Source: Chryseobacterium gregarium DSM 19109 (GTDB lineage Bacteria; Bacteroidota; Bacteroidia; Flavobacteriales; Weeksellaceae). Taken from it: a stretch of DNA of 64,000 bases. Below the pieces are notes generated by a model, which was not told where the DNA came from, made no database searches, and saw only the letters and a list, made by a program, of their open reading frames with translations. Below, piece by piece: positions 44,455 through 53,301 of the stretch (positions are counted from its first letter, which is position 1; the number at the start of each line of letters is the position of its first letter). The position numbers and the translations under genes were made by a program. The stretch lies in NCBI RefSeq assembly GCF_000430845.1, contig NZ_AUMU01000003.1, forward strand, positions 62,001-126,000, read 5' to 3'.

Positions 44455-45483
44455 ATGATCGAAATAAAGAATATTTCAAAAACCTTTTACCAGAAGAAAC
44501 AGCCTTTCAAAGCGCTGGATGAGGTAAGCCTTACGGTTGAACAGGGCGATATTGTCGGGATTATCGGGTTTTCCGGGGCAGGGAAAAGCACCCTGATCCG
44601 TACAGTAAACCTCCTGGAGAGGCCGGATGCCGGTAAAATTATCATCAACGGAACGGATTTCACCTCATTAAAGGCCGGGCCGCTCGCCCGCGAAAGAAAA
44701 AAGATCGGAATGATCTTCCAGCACTTCAACCTTCTAGCGTCAAGAACGGTTTTTGAAAATATTGCACTTCCGCTGGAACTGGATTATGTCCCTAAAACTG
44801 AAATCCGTAAAAAAGTAAATGAACTGCTGAACATCGTAGGGCTCGAAGATAAGTCGGGTGATTATCCCAGAAGCCTTTCGGGAGGACAGAAACAGAGGGT
44901 GGCCATTGCGAGGGCCTTGGCAAACGATCCTTACCTGCTGCTCTGTGATGAGGCGACCAGCGCACTTGATCCCGCCACTACTCAGTCCATCCTACAATTA
45001 CTGAGGGATATTAACCGGAGATCAGGAATTACCATCCTGCTGATTACGCATGAAATGGAAGTCATTAAAGCGATCTGCAACCATGTCGCCGTAATCGACA
45101 AAGGAAAACTTATAGCCAAAGGGACGCTTAACGAAATTATCTCGAACAAAGAGCATCCTGTCATCAATCAACTCTTAAATACCGGTGTTATGACCATACC
45201 CCAGGAACTGAATAAAAAAATGCAAAAAGAACCCCAGGCCGGATTATTTCCACTGGTGGAAGTTGAGCTTAATGAACATATCTCTGTTGAAGAACTGCTC
45301 TCGGTAGTGCATGACCAGTATAAAATCCCTTACAAGCTTCTGAAAGCGGATGTTGAGTATCTCGGTGATTCCAATTTCGGAAAACTGTTGCTGCAGCTTA
45401 AGGGCGATGAAGATGAAAACCAGAAGGCGATTTATTATTTCAACCAGAACAGAATTCAAAATACGGTAAGGGGTTATGCTTAG
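44455..45483 (+). CDS. metN: Methionine ABC transporter, ATP-binding subunit
   Basis: A 342-residue ATPase that powers D/L-methionine uptake. Walker A is GFSGAGKSTL, the Q-loop FQHFNLLASR, the signature LSGGQKQRVAIARAL, Walker B LLCDEATSALD and the switch His in LLITHEMEV. A C-terminal NIL-like regulatory domain (about 265-342) is present, known in MetN to bind methionine and inhibit transport. First gene after the attenuator; the stop overlaps the metI start by eight bases. Confidence 0.95.
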   Translation: MIEIKNISKTFYQKKQPFKALDEVSLTVEQGDIVGIIGFSGAGKSTLIRTVNLLERPDAGKIIINGTDFTSLKAGPLARERKKIGMIFQHFNLLASRTVFENIALPLELDYVPKTEIRKKVNELLNIVGLEDKSGDYPRSLSGGQKQRVAIARALANDPYLLLCDEATSALDPATTQSILQLLRDINRRSGITILLITHEMEVIKAICNHVAVIDKGKLIAKGTLNEIISNKEHPVINQLLNTGVMTIPQELNKKMQKEPQAGLFPLVEVELNEHISVEELLSVVHDQYKIPYKLLKADVEYLGDSNFGKLLLQLKGDEDENQKAIYYFNQNRIQNTVRGYA

Positions 45484-46132
45484 TGATACAGTGGTTTCCC
45501 TTTTGTCAAAGGGAATTTGGGAGACGGTTTTTATGACCCTGGCATCGGGATTCTTCGGCTTTGTTTTAGGGCTGCCGATCGGGGTTTCATTGTTTTTAAC
45601 CAGAAAAGGGCAGCTGCTCGAACATGGGATTTATAACAGGATTTTATCGGTTTTAGTTAATATTTTCCGTTCAATTCCTTTTATTATCCTGATTGTCTGG
45701 ATGATTCCTTTTACCAGGAGCCTGATCGGAACGTCCATCGGTGTCAATGCCGCTCTGGTTCCTCTTAGCGTCGGAGCTGCGCCTTTTATTGCCCGCCTGG
45801 TGGAAAACAGTCTGTTGGAAGTTCCCGCAGGCCTTATTGAAACCGCAAGGGCACTGGGAGCCTCTCCTTTTCAGATCATCCGGAAGGTTTTACTGCCGGA
45901 AGCCCTGCCTTCGCTGATCAATAATGCGACGATTACGCTGATTACACTGGTAGGATATTCCGCAATGGGTGGTGCTGTAGGTGCCGGCGGACTGGGACAG
46001 GTTGGTTACCAGTATGGTTATATCGGCTACGATGCAGTGATTATGAACCTTGTTTTAGGATTGCTGGTTGCGATTGTTTTTATCATCCAGTTTTCGGGTG
46101 ACCGTTTAGCAAAACATTTTGATCACCGGTAA
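45476..46132 (+). CDS. metI: Methionine ABC transporter, permease subunit
   Basis: A 218-residue inner-membrane permease with five predicted membrane helices. The EAA loop that docks on MetN is LIETARALGASPFQIIRKVLLPEALPSLINNATITLITLVG. It overlaps metN by eight bases, so the two are translationally coupled and made in stoichiometric amounts. The 208-base gap to metQ contains a second Met-rich mini-ORF and hairpin. Confidence 0.95.
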   Translation: MLSDTVVSLLSKGIWETVFMTLASGFFGFVLGLPIGVSLFLTRKGQLLEHGIYNRILSVLVNIFRSIPFIILIVWMIPFTRSLIGTSIGVNAALVPLSVGAAPFIARLVENSLLEVPAGLIETARALGASPFQIIRKVLLPEALPSLINNATITLITLVGYSAMGGAVGAGGLGQVGYQYGYIGYDAVIMNLVLGLLVAIVFIIQFSGDRLAKHFDHR

Positions 46133-46253
46133 TCAATCTGGTTTCAGTCTGAAGGAACTGTTAAAAGCAGATGTTGAAAATATAAAATATAGTGTGAATG
46201 TGATTTAGTGTGGGTGGACTGAATATTTCAGCCATCAGCGGTGAAAGATTAAG

Positions 46254-46309
46254 CAGAAAGGACAAGCTATGATGATGTATGGAATTCCTGATTTTCCTTT
46301 CTGTTTTTT
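46254..46309 (+). terminator. Possible second attenuator hairpin between metI and metQ
   Basis: CAGAAAGGA (46254-46262) pairs perfectly with TCCTTTCTG (46295-46303), followed by six T. The 32-base loop contains an ATGATGATGTAT stretch. A ribosome engaged there would block the stem. Confidence 0.35.
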
Positions 46310-46334
46310 CGCCGCTTTTCAGAAAATAAAATAA
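46269..46334 (+). CDS. 21-codon Met-Met-Met-Tyr mini-ORF before metQ
   Basis: The ORF starts with three consecutive ATG codons, then Tyr, and ends seven bases before the metQ start. An AAAGGA lies just upstream of the start. It shares the 13-base stretch TATGATGATGTAT with the leader peptide before metN. Either of the ATGs could initiate. Translation is plausible but unproven. Confidence 0.35.
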   Translation: MMMYGIPDFPFCFFAAFQKIK

Positions 46335-46340
46335 TGTATT

Positions 46341-47150
46341 ATGAAAATAAAAATTTCAGGGCTGCTGACCGTGGTTTTCTTATTGTGTACCGCCTGTCAG
46401 TCATCAAAAAAAGAGGATCCGAATTATATTAAAGTCGGGATTACGTCCGGACCGGAGCAGGAAATTGCCGAAATAGCCAAAAAGGTTGCCAAAGAAAAAT
46501 ATAACCTTGAGGTGGAACTTGTTTCCTTCAATGATTATGTTATTCCCAATGAAGCGCTGAACAACGGGGATATTGATGCCAATGCGTTTCAGCATGTGCC
46601 GTATCTGAATGAACAGTCCAAACAGAGGGGTTACCAGCTTGCTGTGGTGGGGAATACTTTTGTATACCCGATTGTCGCTTATTCAAAAAAGATTAAAAAC
46701 ATCAGCGAGCTTCAGAATGGGAGCACCATCGTGATTCCGAATGACCCTACCAACGGCGGACGTTCATTATTACTGCTGCAGAAAAACGGATTGCTGAAAC
46801 TGAAAGACGGCATCGGCCTGCTTCCCAAAGTAACCGATATTGCCGGCAACCCGAGACAGCTGAAGATCCTGGAAATCGAAGCACCGCAGCTGCCGAGGGT
46901 GCTGGATGATAAAGAAGTGGTAATCGCCATCATTAATAATAATTTTGCGGCACAGGCCGGGCTGGATGCGAAACAACGAGGGATCCTCAAAGAAGACAAG
47001 GATTTACCATATGTGAATGTGATTGTATCCAGAAAAGACAACCAGAATGATGAAAAAGTAAAAAACTTTGTCAAAGCCTATCAGTCTGATGAAGTCCTGA
47101 AAAAAGCCAAAGAGATTTTTAAGGGCGGAGCGGTGAAAGGATGGAATTAA
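46341..47150 (+). CDS. metQ: Methionine ABC transporter, substrate-binding lipoprotein
   Basis: A 269-residue NLPA-family lipoprotein. The signal peptide ends in LLCTAC20 and so becomes lipid-anchored. The mature protein opens IKVGITSGPEQEIAEIAKKVA and has the family's DANAFQHVPYLNEQ and VVGNTFVYPIVAYSKKI stretches, and AIINNNFAAQAGL, which form the methionine pocket. It delivers methionine to MetNI. The terminator at 47219-47258 closes the operon. Confidence 0.95.
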   Translation: MKIKISGLLTVVFLLCTACQSSKKEDPNYIKVGITSGPEQEIAEIAKKVAKEKYNLEVELVSFNDYVIPNEALNNGDIDANAFQHVPYLNEQSKQRGYQLAVVGNTFVYPIVAYSKKIKNISELQNGSTIVIPNDPTNGGRSLLLLQKNGLLKLKDGIGLLPKVTDIAGNPRQLKILEIEAPQLPRVLDDKEVVIAIINNNFAAQAGLDAKQRGILKEDKDLPYVNVIVSRKDNQNDEKVKNFVKAYQSDEVLKKAKEIFKGGAVKGWN

Positions 47151-47218
47151 AAATAAGGATTCAGTTAACATCATTCTACAAAGTCAATATTTTACCTAAA
47201 GATTATGTGATCATATTT

Positions 47219-47258
47219 AAAGCATCGTTTCAACATAATATAGTTGACGATGCTTTTT
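47219..47258 (+). terminator. Terminator of the metNIQ operon
   Basis: AAAGCATCGT pairs with ACGATGCTTT, extended by CAAC/GTTG after a two-base gap; TTT follows. Confidence 0.7.
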
Positions 47259-47331
47259 ACTTTCAAAGCATTATTTGTTCATAAACAACTGGTTAGAAAT
47301 AACCATTTTTCTGAATTTTTCATTTTCTCAA

Positions 47332-47361
47332 TTTGAGATAATAAAAATTTTCCTATTTTTG
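47332..47361 (+). promoter_or_regulatory. Promoter of the second GH3 gene
   Basis: TTTG at 47332-47335 and TATTTTTG at 47354-47361, an 18-base spacer: a good Bacteroidetes -33/-7 pair, ending 23 bases before the ATG. Confidence 0.65.
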
Positions 47362-47384
47362 TCTGAATCAATAAAAAGGCTTTT

Positions 47385-49649
47385 ATGTTAAAGAAAACCG
47401 CTGTTGTAAGTTTATTTATGCTTATTTCTGCCTGCTATACGGCTCAGAATACAAATACTTTACCTGTTTATTTAGATGAATCCAAACCTGTGGAACAAAG
47501 GGTGAAGGACGCACTTTCCAGAATGACACTGGAAGAAAAGGTGGCCATGCTCCATGCACAGTCGAAATTCAGTTCACCGGGTGTCCCGAGGCTGGGAATC
47601 CCTGAATTCTGGACTACCGACGGCCCTCACGGTGTCCGCCCGGAGGTGATGTGGGACGAATGGGACCAGGCCGGATGGACCAATGACTCTATTATTGCCT
47701 ACCCTGCCCTGACCGCTTTGTCTGCGACCTGGAACAAAAAAATGTCCTGGAACTACGGTAAAGCCCTGGGAGAAGAAGCCCGGTACAGGAAAAAAGACAT
47801 CCTTCTGGGGCCAGGTGTGAACATCTACAGGACTCCGTTAAACGGAAGAAACTTTGAATATATGGGCGAGGATCCTTACCTGACTTCAAAAATGGTGGTT
47901 CCTTATATCAAAGGGGTTCAGTCTAACGGCGTGGCTACTTCCGTGAAGCACTATGCTTTAAACAACCAGGAAATGTTCCGCCATACCAGCAATGTAGAAG
48001 TAGACGACAGAACACTGTATGAAATTTACCTTCCGCCTTTTAAAGCCGCAGTGACTGAAGGGGATTCCTGGACGATCATGGGCGCCTATGACATGTACAA
48101 AGGCCAGTATGCCAGCCAGAACCAGTATCTTTTAAACGACATCCTGAAAAAGGAATGGAACTATAAAGGAGTCGTAGTTTCGGACTGGGGTGCAGTAAAT
48201 AATACGGAACAGGCCATTCATAACGGTCTCGACCTTGAATTTGGGAGCTGGACCAATGGGCTTTCGGCAGGAACCAAAAATGCCTACGACAACTATTACC
48301 TGGCCAAGCCTTACCTGGACCTGATTAAATCCGGAAAAACAGGGATGCAGGAACTTGATGATAAAGTGACAAGATTACTTAACCTGGCCTATAAAACCAC
48401 CATGAACAAGAACAAGCCTTTCGGGAATGTAGCTTCAGAAGAGCATAAGGCGGTTGCCAAAGAAATCGGGGAAGAAGGAATCGTTCTTTTGAAAAACCAG
48501 GGAAATGTGCTTCCTATCGATGCCAATAAAGCCAAGAAAATCGCGGTGATCGGTGAAAATGCCATCAAGATCATGACCGTCGGCGGAGGTTCTTCTTCAT
48601 TAAAGGTAAAATATGAAACACTGCCTTTGGACGGAATCAAAGCCAGATTCGGGAAACAGTCTGATGTACAGTATGCCAGAGGCTATGTGGGAGATATCGG
48701 CGGAGAATACAACGGCGTAAAGTCCGGACAGGACCTGAAAGATTCCCGTTCGCCGGAAGAACTGCTGAATGAAGCCGTGGAACTGGCGGAGAAATCCGAC
48801 TACGTGATTTTCGTCGGAGGATTGAATAAATCCGATTTCCAGGACAGTGAAGGCAACGACAGAAAAAGCTACGGGCTGCCTTACAATCAGGATAACGTGA
48901 TTACTGCGCTGGCCAAAGCGAATAAGAACCTTACAGTAGTCCTGGTATCCGGAAATGCCGTAGCTATGCCGTGGATCAAAGAGGTTCCTTCGGTTCTTCA
49001 GAGCTGGTATTTAGGTTCCGAAGCCGGAAATTCCATTGCCTCGGTTTTAGCCGGAGACGCGAACCCATCAGGAAAACTTCCGTTTACCTTCCCTGTGAAA
49101 CTGGAAGACAATTCAGCACATCAGCTGGGTGAATATCCTGGAAATAAGGAAGAGTTTGCTGCCGGAAAAGGAAAAGACCAGAAAAACCCGATCAATATCA
49201 AATACAATGAAGGGATTCTAGTAGGGTACCGCTGGCATGACACGAAAAAGATCAAACCTCTATTCAGTTTCGGACATGGGCTGAGCTATACGACTTTTGA
49301 ATTCGGAAAAGCCAAAGCCGATAAAACAACCATTTCCCAGGACGATACAATCACGTTCACCGTTACTATTAAAAATACCGGGAAAAGAGCCGGTGCGGAA
49401 GTGGCACAGCTTTATATTTCCGACCTGAAATCTTCCGTTCAGCGTCCTGCCAAGGAACTGAAAGGCTTTGAAAAACTATTTTTAAATCCCGGAGAACAAA
49501 AAGAAGTAAGCTTTACGGTTGATAAATCCGCTTTAAGTTTCTTCGATGCCCAAAAACACGACTGGGTAGCAGAACCCGGAGATTTTGAAGCCCAGATCGG
49601 GAACTCTTCGGATGCCATCAAAACAAAGGTGAAATTTACAATGAAGTAA
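47385..49649 (+). CDS. GH3 beta-glucosidase
   Basis: A 754-residue exported family-3 glycosidase. The signal ends near FMLISACYTAQ; the Cys17 context is compatible with a lipobox. The TIM barrel holds GIPEFWTTDGPHGVR (71-85), the KHYALNNQE pair (K188/H189) and the nucleophile D267 in VVVSDWGA. The alpha/beta sandwich domain follows (about 380-600), with SGKLPFTFP, and the fibronectin-III-like domain (about 650-754) begins after FSFGHGLSYTTFEF. Unlike the enzyme at 4123-6780 it has no PA14 insert, so the two likely differ in substrate. Single gene with promoter and terminator of its own. Confidence 0.94.
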   Translation: MLKKTAVVSLFMLISACYTAQNTNTLPVYLDESKPVEQRVKDALSRMTLEEKVAMLHAQSKFSSPGVPRLGIPEFWTTDGPHGVRPEVMWDEWDQAGWTNDSIIAYPALTALSATWNKKMSWNYGKALGEEARYRKKDILLGPGVNIYRTPLNGRNFEYMGEDPYLTSKMVVPYIKGVQSNGVATSVKHYALNNQEMFRHTSNVEVDDRTLYEIYLPPFKAAVTEGDSWTIMGAYDMYKGQYASQNQYLLNDILKKEWNYKGVVVSDWGAVNNTEQAIHNGLDLEFGSWTNGLSAGTKNAYDNYYLAKPYLDLIKSGKTGMQELDDKVTRLLNLAYKTTMNKNKPFGNVASEEHKAVAKEIGEEGIVLLKNQGNVLPIDANKAKKIAVIGENAIKIMTVGGGSSSLKVKYETLPLDGIKARFGKQSDVQYARGYVGDIGGEYNGVKSGQDLKDSRSPEELLNEAVELAEKSDYVIFVGGLNKSDFQDSEGNDRKSYGLPYNQDNVITALAKANKNLTVVLVSGNAVAMPWIKEVPSVLQSWYLGSEAGNSIASVLAGDANPSGKLPFTFPVKLEDNSAHQLGEYPGNKEEFAAGKGKDQKNPINIKYNEGILVGYRWHDTKKIKPLFSFGHGLSYTTFEFGKAKADKTTISQDDTITFTVTIKNTGKRAGAEVAQLYISDLKSSVQRPAKELKGFEKLFLNPGEQKEVSFTVDKSALSFFDAQKHDWVAEPGDFEAQIGNSSDAIKTKVKFTMK

Positions 49650-49677
49650 TTTACGTATTTATATTTTCTAAAACGAA

Positions 49678-49710
49678 TGCCTGAATCGACATGATTCAGG
49701 CATTTTTTTA
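49678..49710 (+). terminator. Strong terminator after the GH3 gene
   Basis: ATGCCTGAATC pairs perfectly with GATTCAGGCAT around a five-base loop, followed by six further T. Confidence 0.9.
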
Positions 49711-49775
49711 CCTTAATTTCTGGACTAATCCAAAAACGTCAGTGAAAAACCATATTGTTTCTGGCTTCTACTTGT

Positions 49776-50324
49776 CTAATTCGCAAAATACTGGATCATG
49801 CCAATCTCAGAGAGATTTTGCTGGACATAATCTACATTTATTAGGTGGTTTCTGCTGCTTTCCAAAAAAGAATTGCTGTATAAAATATAGGAAGGATGCT
49901 CTGCAAAACCGTTTTTCAGCATTTGATGGGCTTCTACAATTGTTTTTCCGTAGAGTTTTTTGAAACTGCCAATTGTATATTGTGAAAACCTTCCGTAATG
50001 AACGATAAATTTTAAAGATAAGTCGATCGGAATACTTAATTCTTCAACCAGCTCCTGAACTTTTCTGCTAAATGCATTCTTCATACTCCGGAGCATCTTT
50101 GAGATTTTTCCATAAGACGGCTTCGGGTCATACCGGTAAAATAGAATAGCATCACCTTCAATTTCTGAGATTTTAAAGTAATGATTGTTCTCGTCAATCA
50201 AAATGGAAAGCAGCTGTCTTACAATATATTCGCCTGTATAAAGTTTTGTATTGAAAACGAATTCTGTAAATCCGCTGAAATCCGGAATCAGTATAATACC
50301 ATCATGTAAATTAGGGTTTTTCAT
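49776..50324 (-). CDS. DUF2652 protein (cyclase-homology-like)
   Basis: A 182-residue soluble protein. GIILIPDFSGFTEFVFNTKL and ISEIEGDAILFYRY match the two metal-site-like strands of adenylate-cyclase-homology domains, and the sequence fits DUF2652. Whether it makes a cyclic nucleotide is unknown, and the usual full set of cyclase residues cannot be confirmed. No operon partner. Confidence 0.75.
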   Translation of the reverse strand: MKNPNLHDGIILIPDFSGFTEFVFNTKLYTGEYIVRQLLSILIDENNHYFKISEIEGDAILFYRYDPKPSYGKISKMLRSMKNAFSRKVQELVEELSIPIDLSLKFIVHYGRFSQYTIGSFKKLYGKTIVEAHQMLKNGFAEHPSYILYSNSFLESSRNHLINVDYVQQNLSEIGMIQYFAN

Positions 50325-50415
50325 AATTGTTTTTTAAATAAAAAATCTGCTCACTGTAATAGACGATGCAGGTTTTATTTTACTTTATGAAATTTTTCAA
50401 AATTAACCTTGTGGA

Positions 50416-51162
50416 TTACATTTCAATCATCAGCTCTTTTTCATATCCGTTATACGGATCAACGATATAGCCGTGAGGATTGCAGATAATTTCAGTCTCT
50501 CCTACCCTGTAGCGGCACGGCGTGTGGATATGTCCGTGGATCCAGTACAGCGGCCGGTGCTCCGATATAAAATCCTGAAGATCGGAAACATAGGCAGACG
50601 TCAGCGGATCTTCCCTGAACTGCGGCGGGCTGGACTGTATACTAGGCGCATGATGCGTGACCACAATATTCTGCAAGCCTTTTGACTTTTCCAGGCTTTC
50701 CTGCAGCCAGGCCCTTGACACCTGATGGATTTTAAAAATGTCAATCGATCTCATTTTGGAATAGGAAGGGTCCCGCCTGATCTTTTTGTAATCATTCATC
50801 CCATTCTGGCAGACAGATCCGTAATACCTCGGATCGCCAAAAATTGAAAAATCCGTCCATAAAGTAGCTCCGTGAAAACGGATGCCGTCAATATCTGCAA
50901 AGTCATCCTCCAGCACAAAAATACCGGAACCTTTTGCCGCTTCTTTGATTTTATGTAACGTTTTAGGATAAGATCCTTTATAATATTCATGGTTCCCGAG
51001 AACATAGATCACCGGCTTATCCGGAATTTTTGTTTTAATCCACTCAACTCCCTTCGTTCCGATGTTCACATCTCCGGCCAGTACGACAACATCTGCCTGT
51101 TCAAAAGACAGTTCAGAAGATCCGAATTCCTGGTGCAGATCGCTGATGATTTGTATTTTCAT
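50416..51162 (-). CDS. Metallophosphoesterase
   Basis: A 248-residue calcineurin-like phosphoesterase with all metal-site blocks: QIISDLHQEFG, VVLAGDVNIG, YVLGNHEYYKG, VVTHHAPS and WIHGHIHTP. No signal peptide, so it acts in the cytosol. Substrate unknown; no neighbouring gene gives a hint. Confidence 0.92.
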   Translation of the reverse strand: MKIQIISDLHQEFGSSELSFEQADVVVLAGDVNIGTKGVEWIKTKIPDKPVIYVLGNHEYYKGSYPKTLHKIKEAAKGSGIFVLEDDFADIDGIRFHGATLWTDFSIFGDPRYYGSVCQNGMNDYKKIRRDPSYSKMRSIDIFKIHQVSRAWLQESLEKSKGLQNIVVTHHAPSIQSSPPQFREDPLTSAYVSDLQDFISEHRPLYWIHGHIHTPCRYRVGETEIICNPHGYIVDPYNGYEKELMIEM

Positions 51163-51256
51163 GATGATTTTAAAACCACAAATTAACTGCTTTTTACAAT
51201 TCCATCATACAGGAGGCAAAAGATTTCAGTTCTTAAATCAATCTGGTGTAATTATG

Positions 51257-52639
51257 TTATGAAACAGCTCTCTTTCCGTGTCTGATTTTTACAGCCTTAC
51301 TGATAAAATACAGCAGCATTGATAAAGCAATAATCGCATAGCTGATCAGTATTATCAGGCTCAGGCTTCCGACGGCTGCTTCCGAGGGAAAAACCTGACT
51401 CATTAAGGTCATAAAAGACAACCCGATGCCGGCCCCTAAAAAATAGCTTGTAGAGCCTAAGCTTGAAACAACCCCATAATCCGGAGCTTCCACATCCTGA
51501 ACGGTCATTACGGATAGGGCCGTAAAACAGAACGTCATGCCGATCCCTGAAATGCAGGCAGCCCCCAGCAAAACCAACGGCAAAAGATGACCGCAATACA
51601 GGGAAATCAACAAAGACAATGCACCGCCTGTCATGAAGGCCCAGCCAAGAATACCCATCTGTGAAGAATCCATTCTTCCGGAAACATGGGGCAGTATAAA
51701 TTTAGCGACCAGTGCAGACATGACGCTAAACGGAACCAGCATCAGTCCTGCTGAAGCAGCACTGTAATGCATATCTTTCTGCAGCATCAAGGAGATCAGG
51801 AATAAAAATCCGATGAAAAATGCTCCAAGCATCACAAAATTCAGGTTGGAAACCACCAGTGAAGTATGCCGGAATAAGCGCAGATCAATCAAAGGCTTTG
51901 AGGCGGTTTTCAAACGGTAAACCACGGAAACCAGCAGAACCACCGCCAGAACCAACGATCCCAATACCATACCGGGATGCTCCTTAATATGAATGAGCTC
52001 ATGGGTTCCGTAGGTCAGGCTTAACAACCCCAGGACCAATACAATCCCTGATACCAGATCGGTTTTCTCAGATGCCCCTTTTTCATCTTTCGGAAGATAT
52101 TGATAAGCAAAAATTAACGTAACCAGCAAAACGGGAACATTAATCAGGAAAACCCAGTGCCAGCTCAGATAGGTACTGATGATCCCGCCCAGCGAAAGCC
52201 CGCTCCCCGAACCAATGGCTGCGAATGAGCTGAAAATTCCGATGGCCCGGTTTCTTTCCTGATCCCCTTTAAAGGTATTGACCACAATAGACATCGCCGA
52301 AGGCATAATAAATGCGGCTCCCAATCCCTGTAAAGCTCTGAAAAAAGCAAGTGTGATAAAGTCCGTTGAAAGGCCGGCACCTAAAGAGGTCAGCAGGAAA
52401 ATCAATGATCCCCAAAGGAAAATGGTTTTGCGCCCGATCTGATCTGAAAGTTTTCCGCCGATAATCAGGAATCCCCCGAAAAACAGGACATATAAGGTCT
52501 GCAGCCACTGCACGGTTTCCGCACCGATACCGAACTGTTCCTGTATGGAAGGGATCGTCAGGTTAATGATGGCTATATCCAACGCTTCTACAAATGTTCC
52601 TGCCGATGCCAATATTAAAATCAGGTTTTTCCTTTCCAT
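51257..52639 (-). CDS. MFS drug-exporter-like transporter (DHA2 type, 14 segments)
   Basis: A 460-residue major-facilitator transporter with about 14 hydrophobic segments. Motif C-like ALQGLGAAFIMPSAMSI and GGKLSDQIGRKTIFLWGSLIF (motif A) are present, as are LDIAIINLTIPSIQEQF (start of the DHA2 group) and SGLSLGGIISTYLSWHWVFLINVPV. Such proteins export drugs or metabolites using protons. It is divergent from an Lrp-type regulator, which probably controls it via the inverted repeat at 52735-52761. Confidence 0.92.
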   Translation of the reverse strand: MERKNLILILASAGTFVEALDIAIINLTIPSIQEQFGIGAETVQWLQTLYVLFFGGFLIIGGKLSDQIGRKTIFLWGSLIFLLTSLGAGLSTDFITLAFFRALQGLGAAFIMPSAMSIVVNTFKGDQERNRAIGIFSSFAAIGSGSGLSLGGIISTYLSWHWVFLINVPVLLVTLIFAYQYLPKDEKGASEKTDLVSGIVLVLGLLSLTYGTHELIHIKEHPGMVLGSLVLAVVLLVSVVYRLKTASKPLIDLRLFRHTSLVVSNLNFVMLGAFFIGFLFLISLMLQKDMHYSAASAGLMLVPFSVMSALVAKFILPHVSGRMDSSQMGILGWAFMTGGALSLLISLYCGHLLPLVLLGAACISGIGMTFCFTALSVMTVQDVEAPDYGVVSSLGSTSYFLGAGIGLSFMTLMSQVFPSEAAVGSLSLIILISYAIIALSMLLYFISKAVKIRHGKRAVS

Positions 52640-52734
52640 AGGGTTCTTATATCATTCAATTATACTGCAAAATTAAAATAAACAGGACACTTATTAAAAT
52701 TATATAGTAAATTTGGAACATATTCATATTTAAT

Positions 52735-52761
52735 AAAGGATAAAAAGAACATATATCCTTT
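52735..52761. promoter_or_regulatory. Inverted repeat AAAGGATA-N11-TATCCTTT between MFS and Lrp genes
   Basis: A perfect 8+8 repeat with an 11-base spacer in the divergent intergenic region, 34 bases before the Lrp-type start. Candidate operator for that regulator. Confidence 0.4.
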
Positions 52762-52794
52762 GAATTATAATTTAATTTATTAAAAAAAGAACAA

Positions 52795-53265
52795 ATGGCA
52801 ACAGAACATTATGTGCCGGATGAAAAAGACCTTTCGATTCTGAGAATCCTGCAGAAAGATGCGAAACTGAGCATCCGGGATATTGCGAACAGGATCAACC
52901 TGAGCCCAACCCCGACCCATGAGCGCATCAGGCGTATGGAAAAACTCGGGATCATTAAAGAATATACGGCTATAGTAGACCGCCGGAAAGTTGATAAAGG
53001 GATGATGGTGATCTGTATGATTGCCCTGAATGCCCACAACAAGAAAACGGCAGGGCGGTTCATCGAAGAGGTAAGCAGACTTAAGGAAGTGGTTGAACTG
53101 TACAACATCAGCGGAGATTTCGATTTTATGCTTAAGATCTTAGCGCCCAACATGGACGCCTTCCATGAATTTTTCGTGAATACGTTATCTGAGATTGAAG
53201 GGATCGGGCAGACAAAAAGTATTTTCGTGATGAACAGTATTAAGGAAAGCGCACAGATCCTTTAA
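52795..53265 (+). CDS. Lrp/AsnC-family transcriptional regulator
   Basis: A 156-residue regulator: helix-turn-helix ILRILQKDAKLSIRDIANRINLSPTPTHERIRRMEKLGIIKEY (about 12-55) and a RAM ligand-binding domain (about 70-150) containing LKEVVELYNISGDFDFMLKI. These proteins form octamers that sense amino acids or related ligands. The gene is divergent from the MFS exporter and 36 bases upstream of a Crp/Fnr gene. Confidence 0.94.
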   Translation: MATEHYVPDEKDLSILRILQKDAKLSIRDIANRINLSPTPTHERIRRMEKLGIIKEYTAIVDRRKVDKGMMVICMIALNAHNKKTAGRFIEEVSRLKEVVELYNISGDFDFMLKILAPNMDAFHEFFVNTLSEIEGIGQTKSIFVMNSIKESAQIL

Positions 53266-53301
53266 AGCATTTTAAGATTCAATTCCATCATATGATAATT
53301 A

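Noticed and set aside
44200..44455. SAM riboswitch upstream of metN
   Set aside because: I could not see a known SAM-I or SAM-II aptamer, and the region is occupied by a promoter box, a Met-rich ORF and a terminator that fit attenuation better. A covariance-model scan would be decisive.
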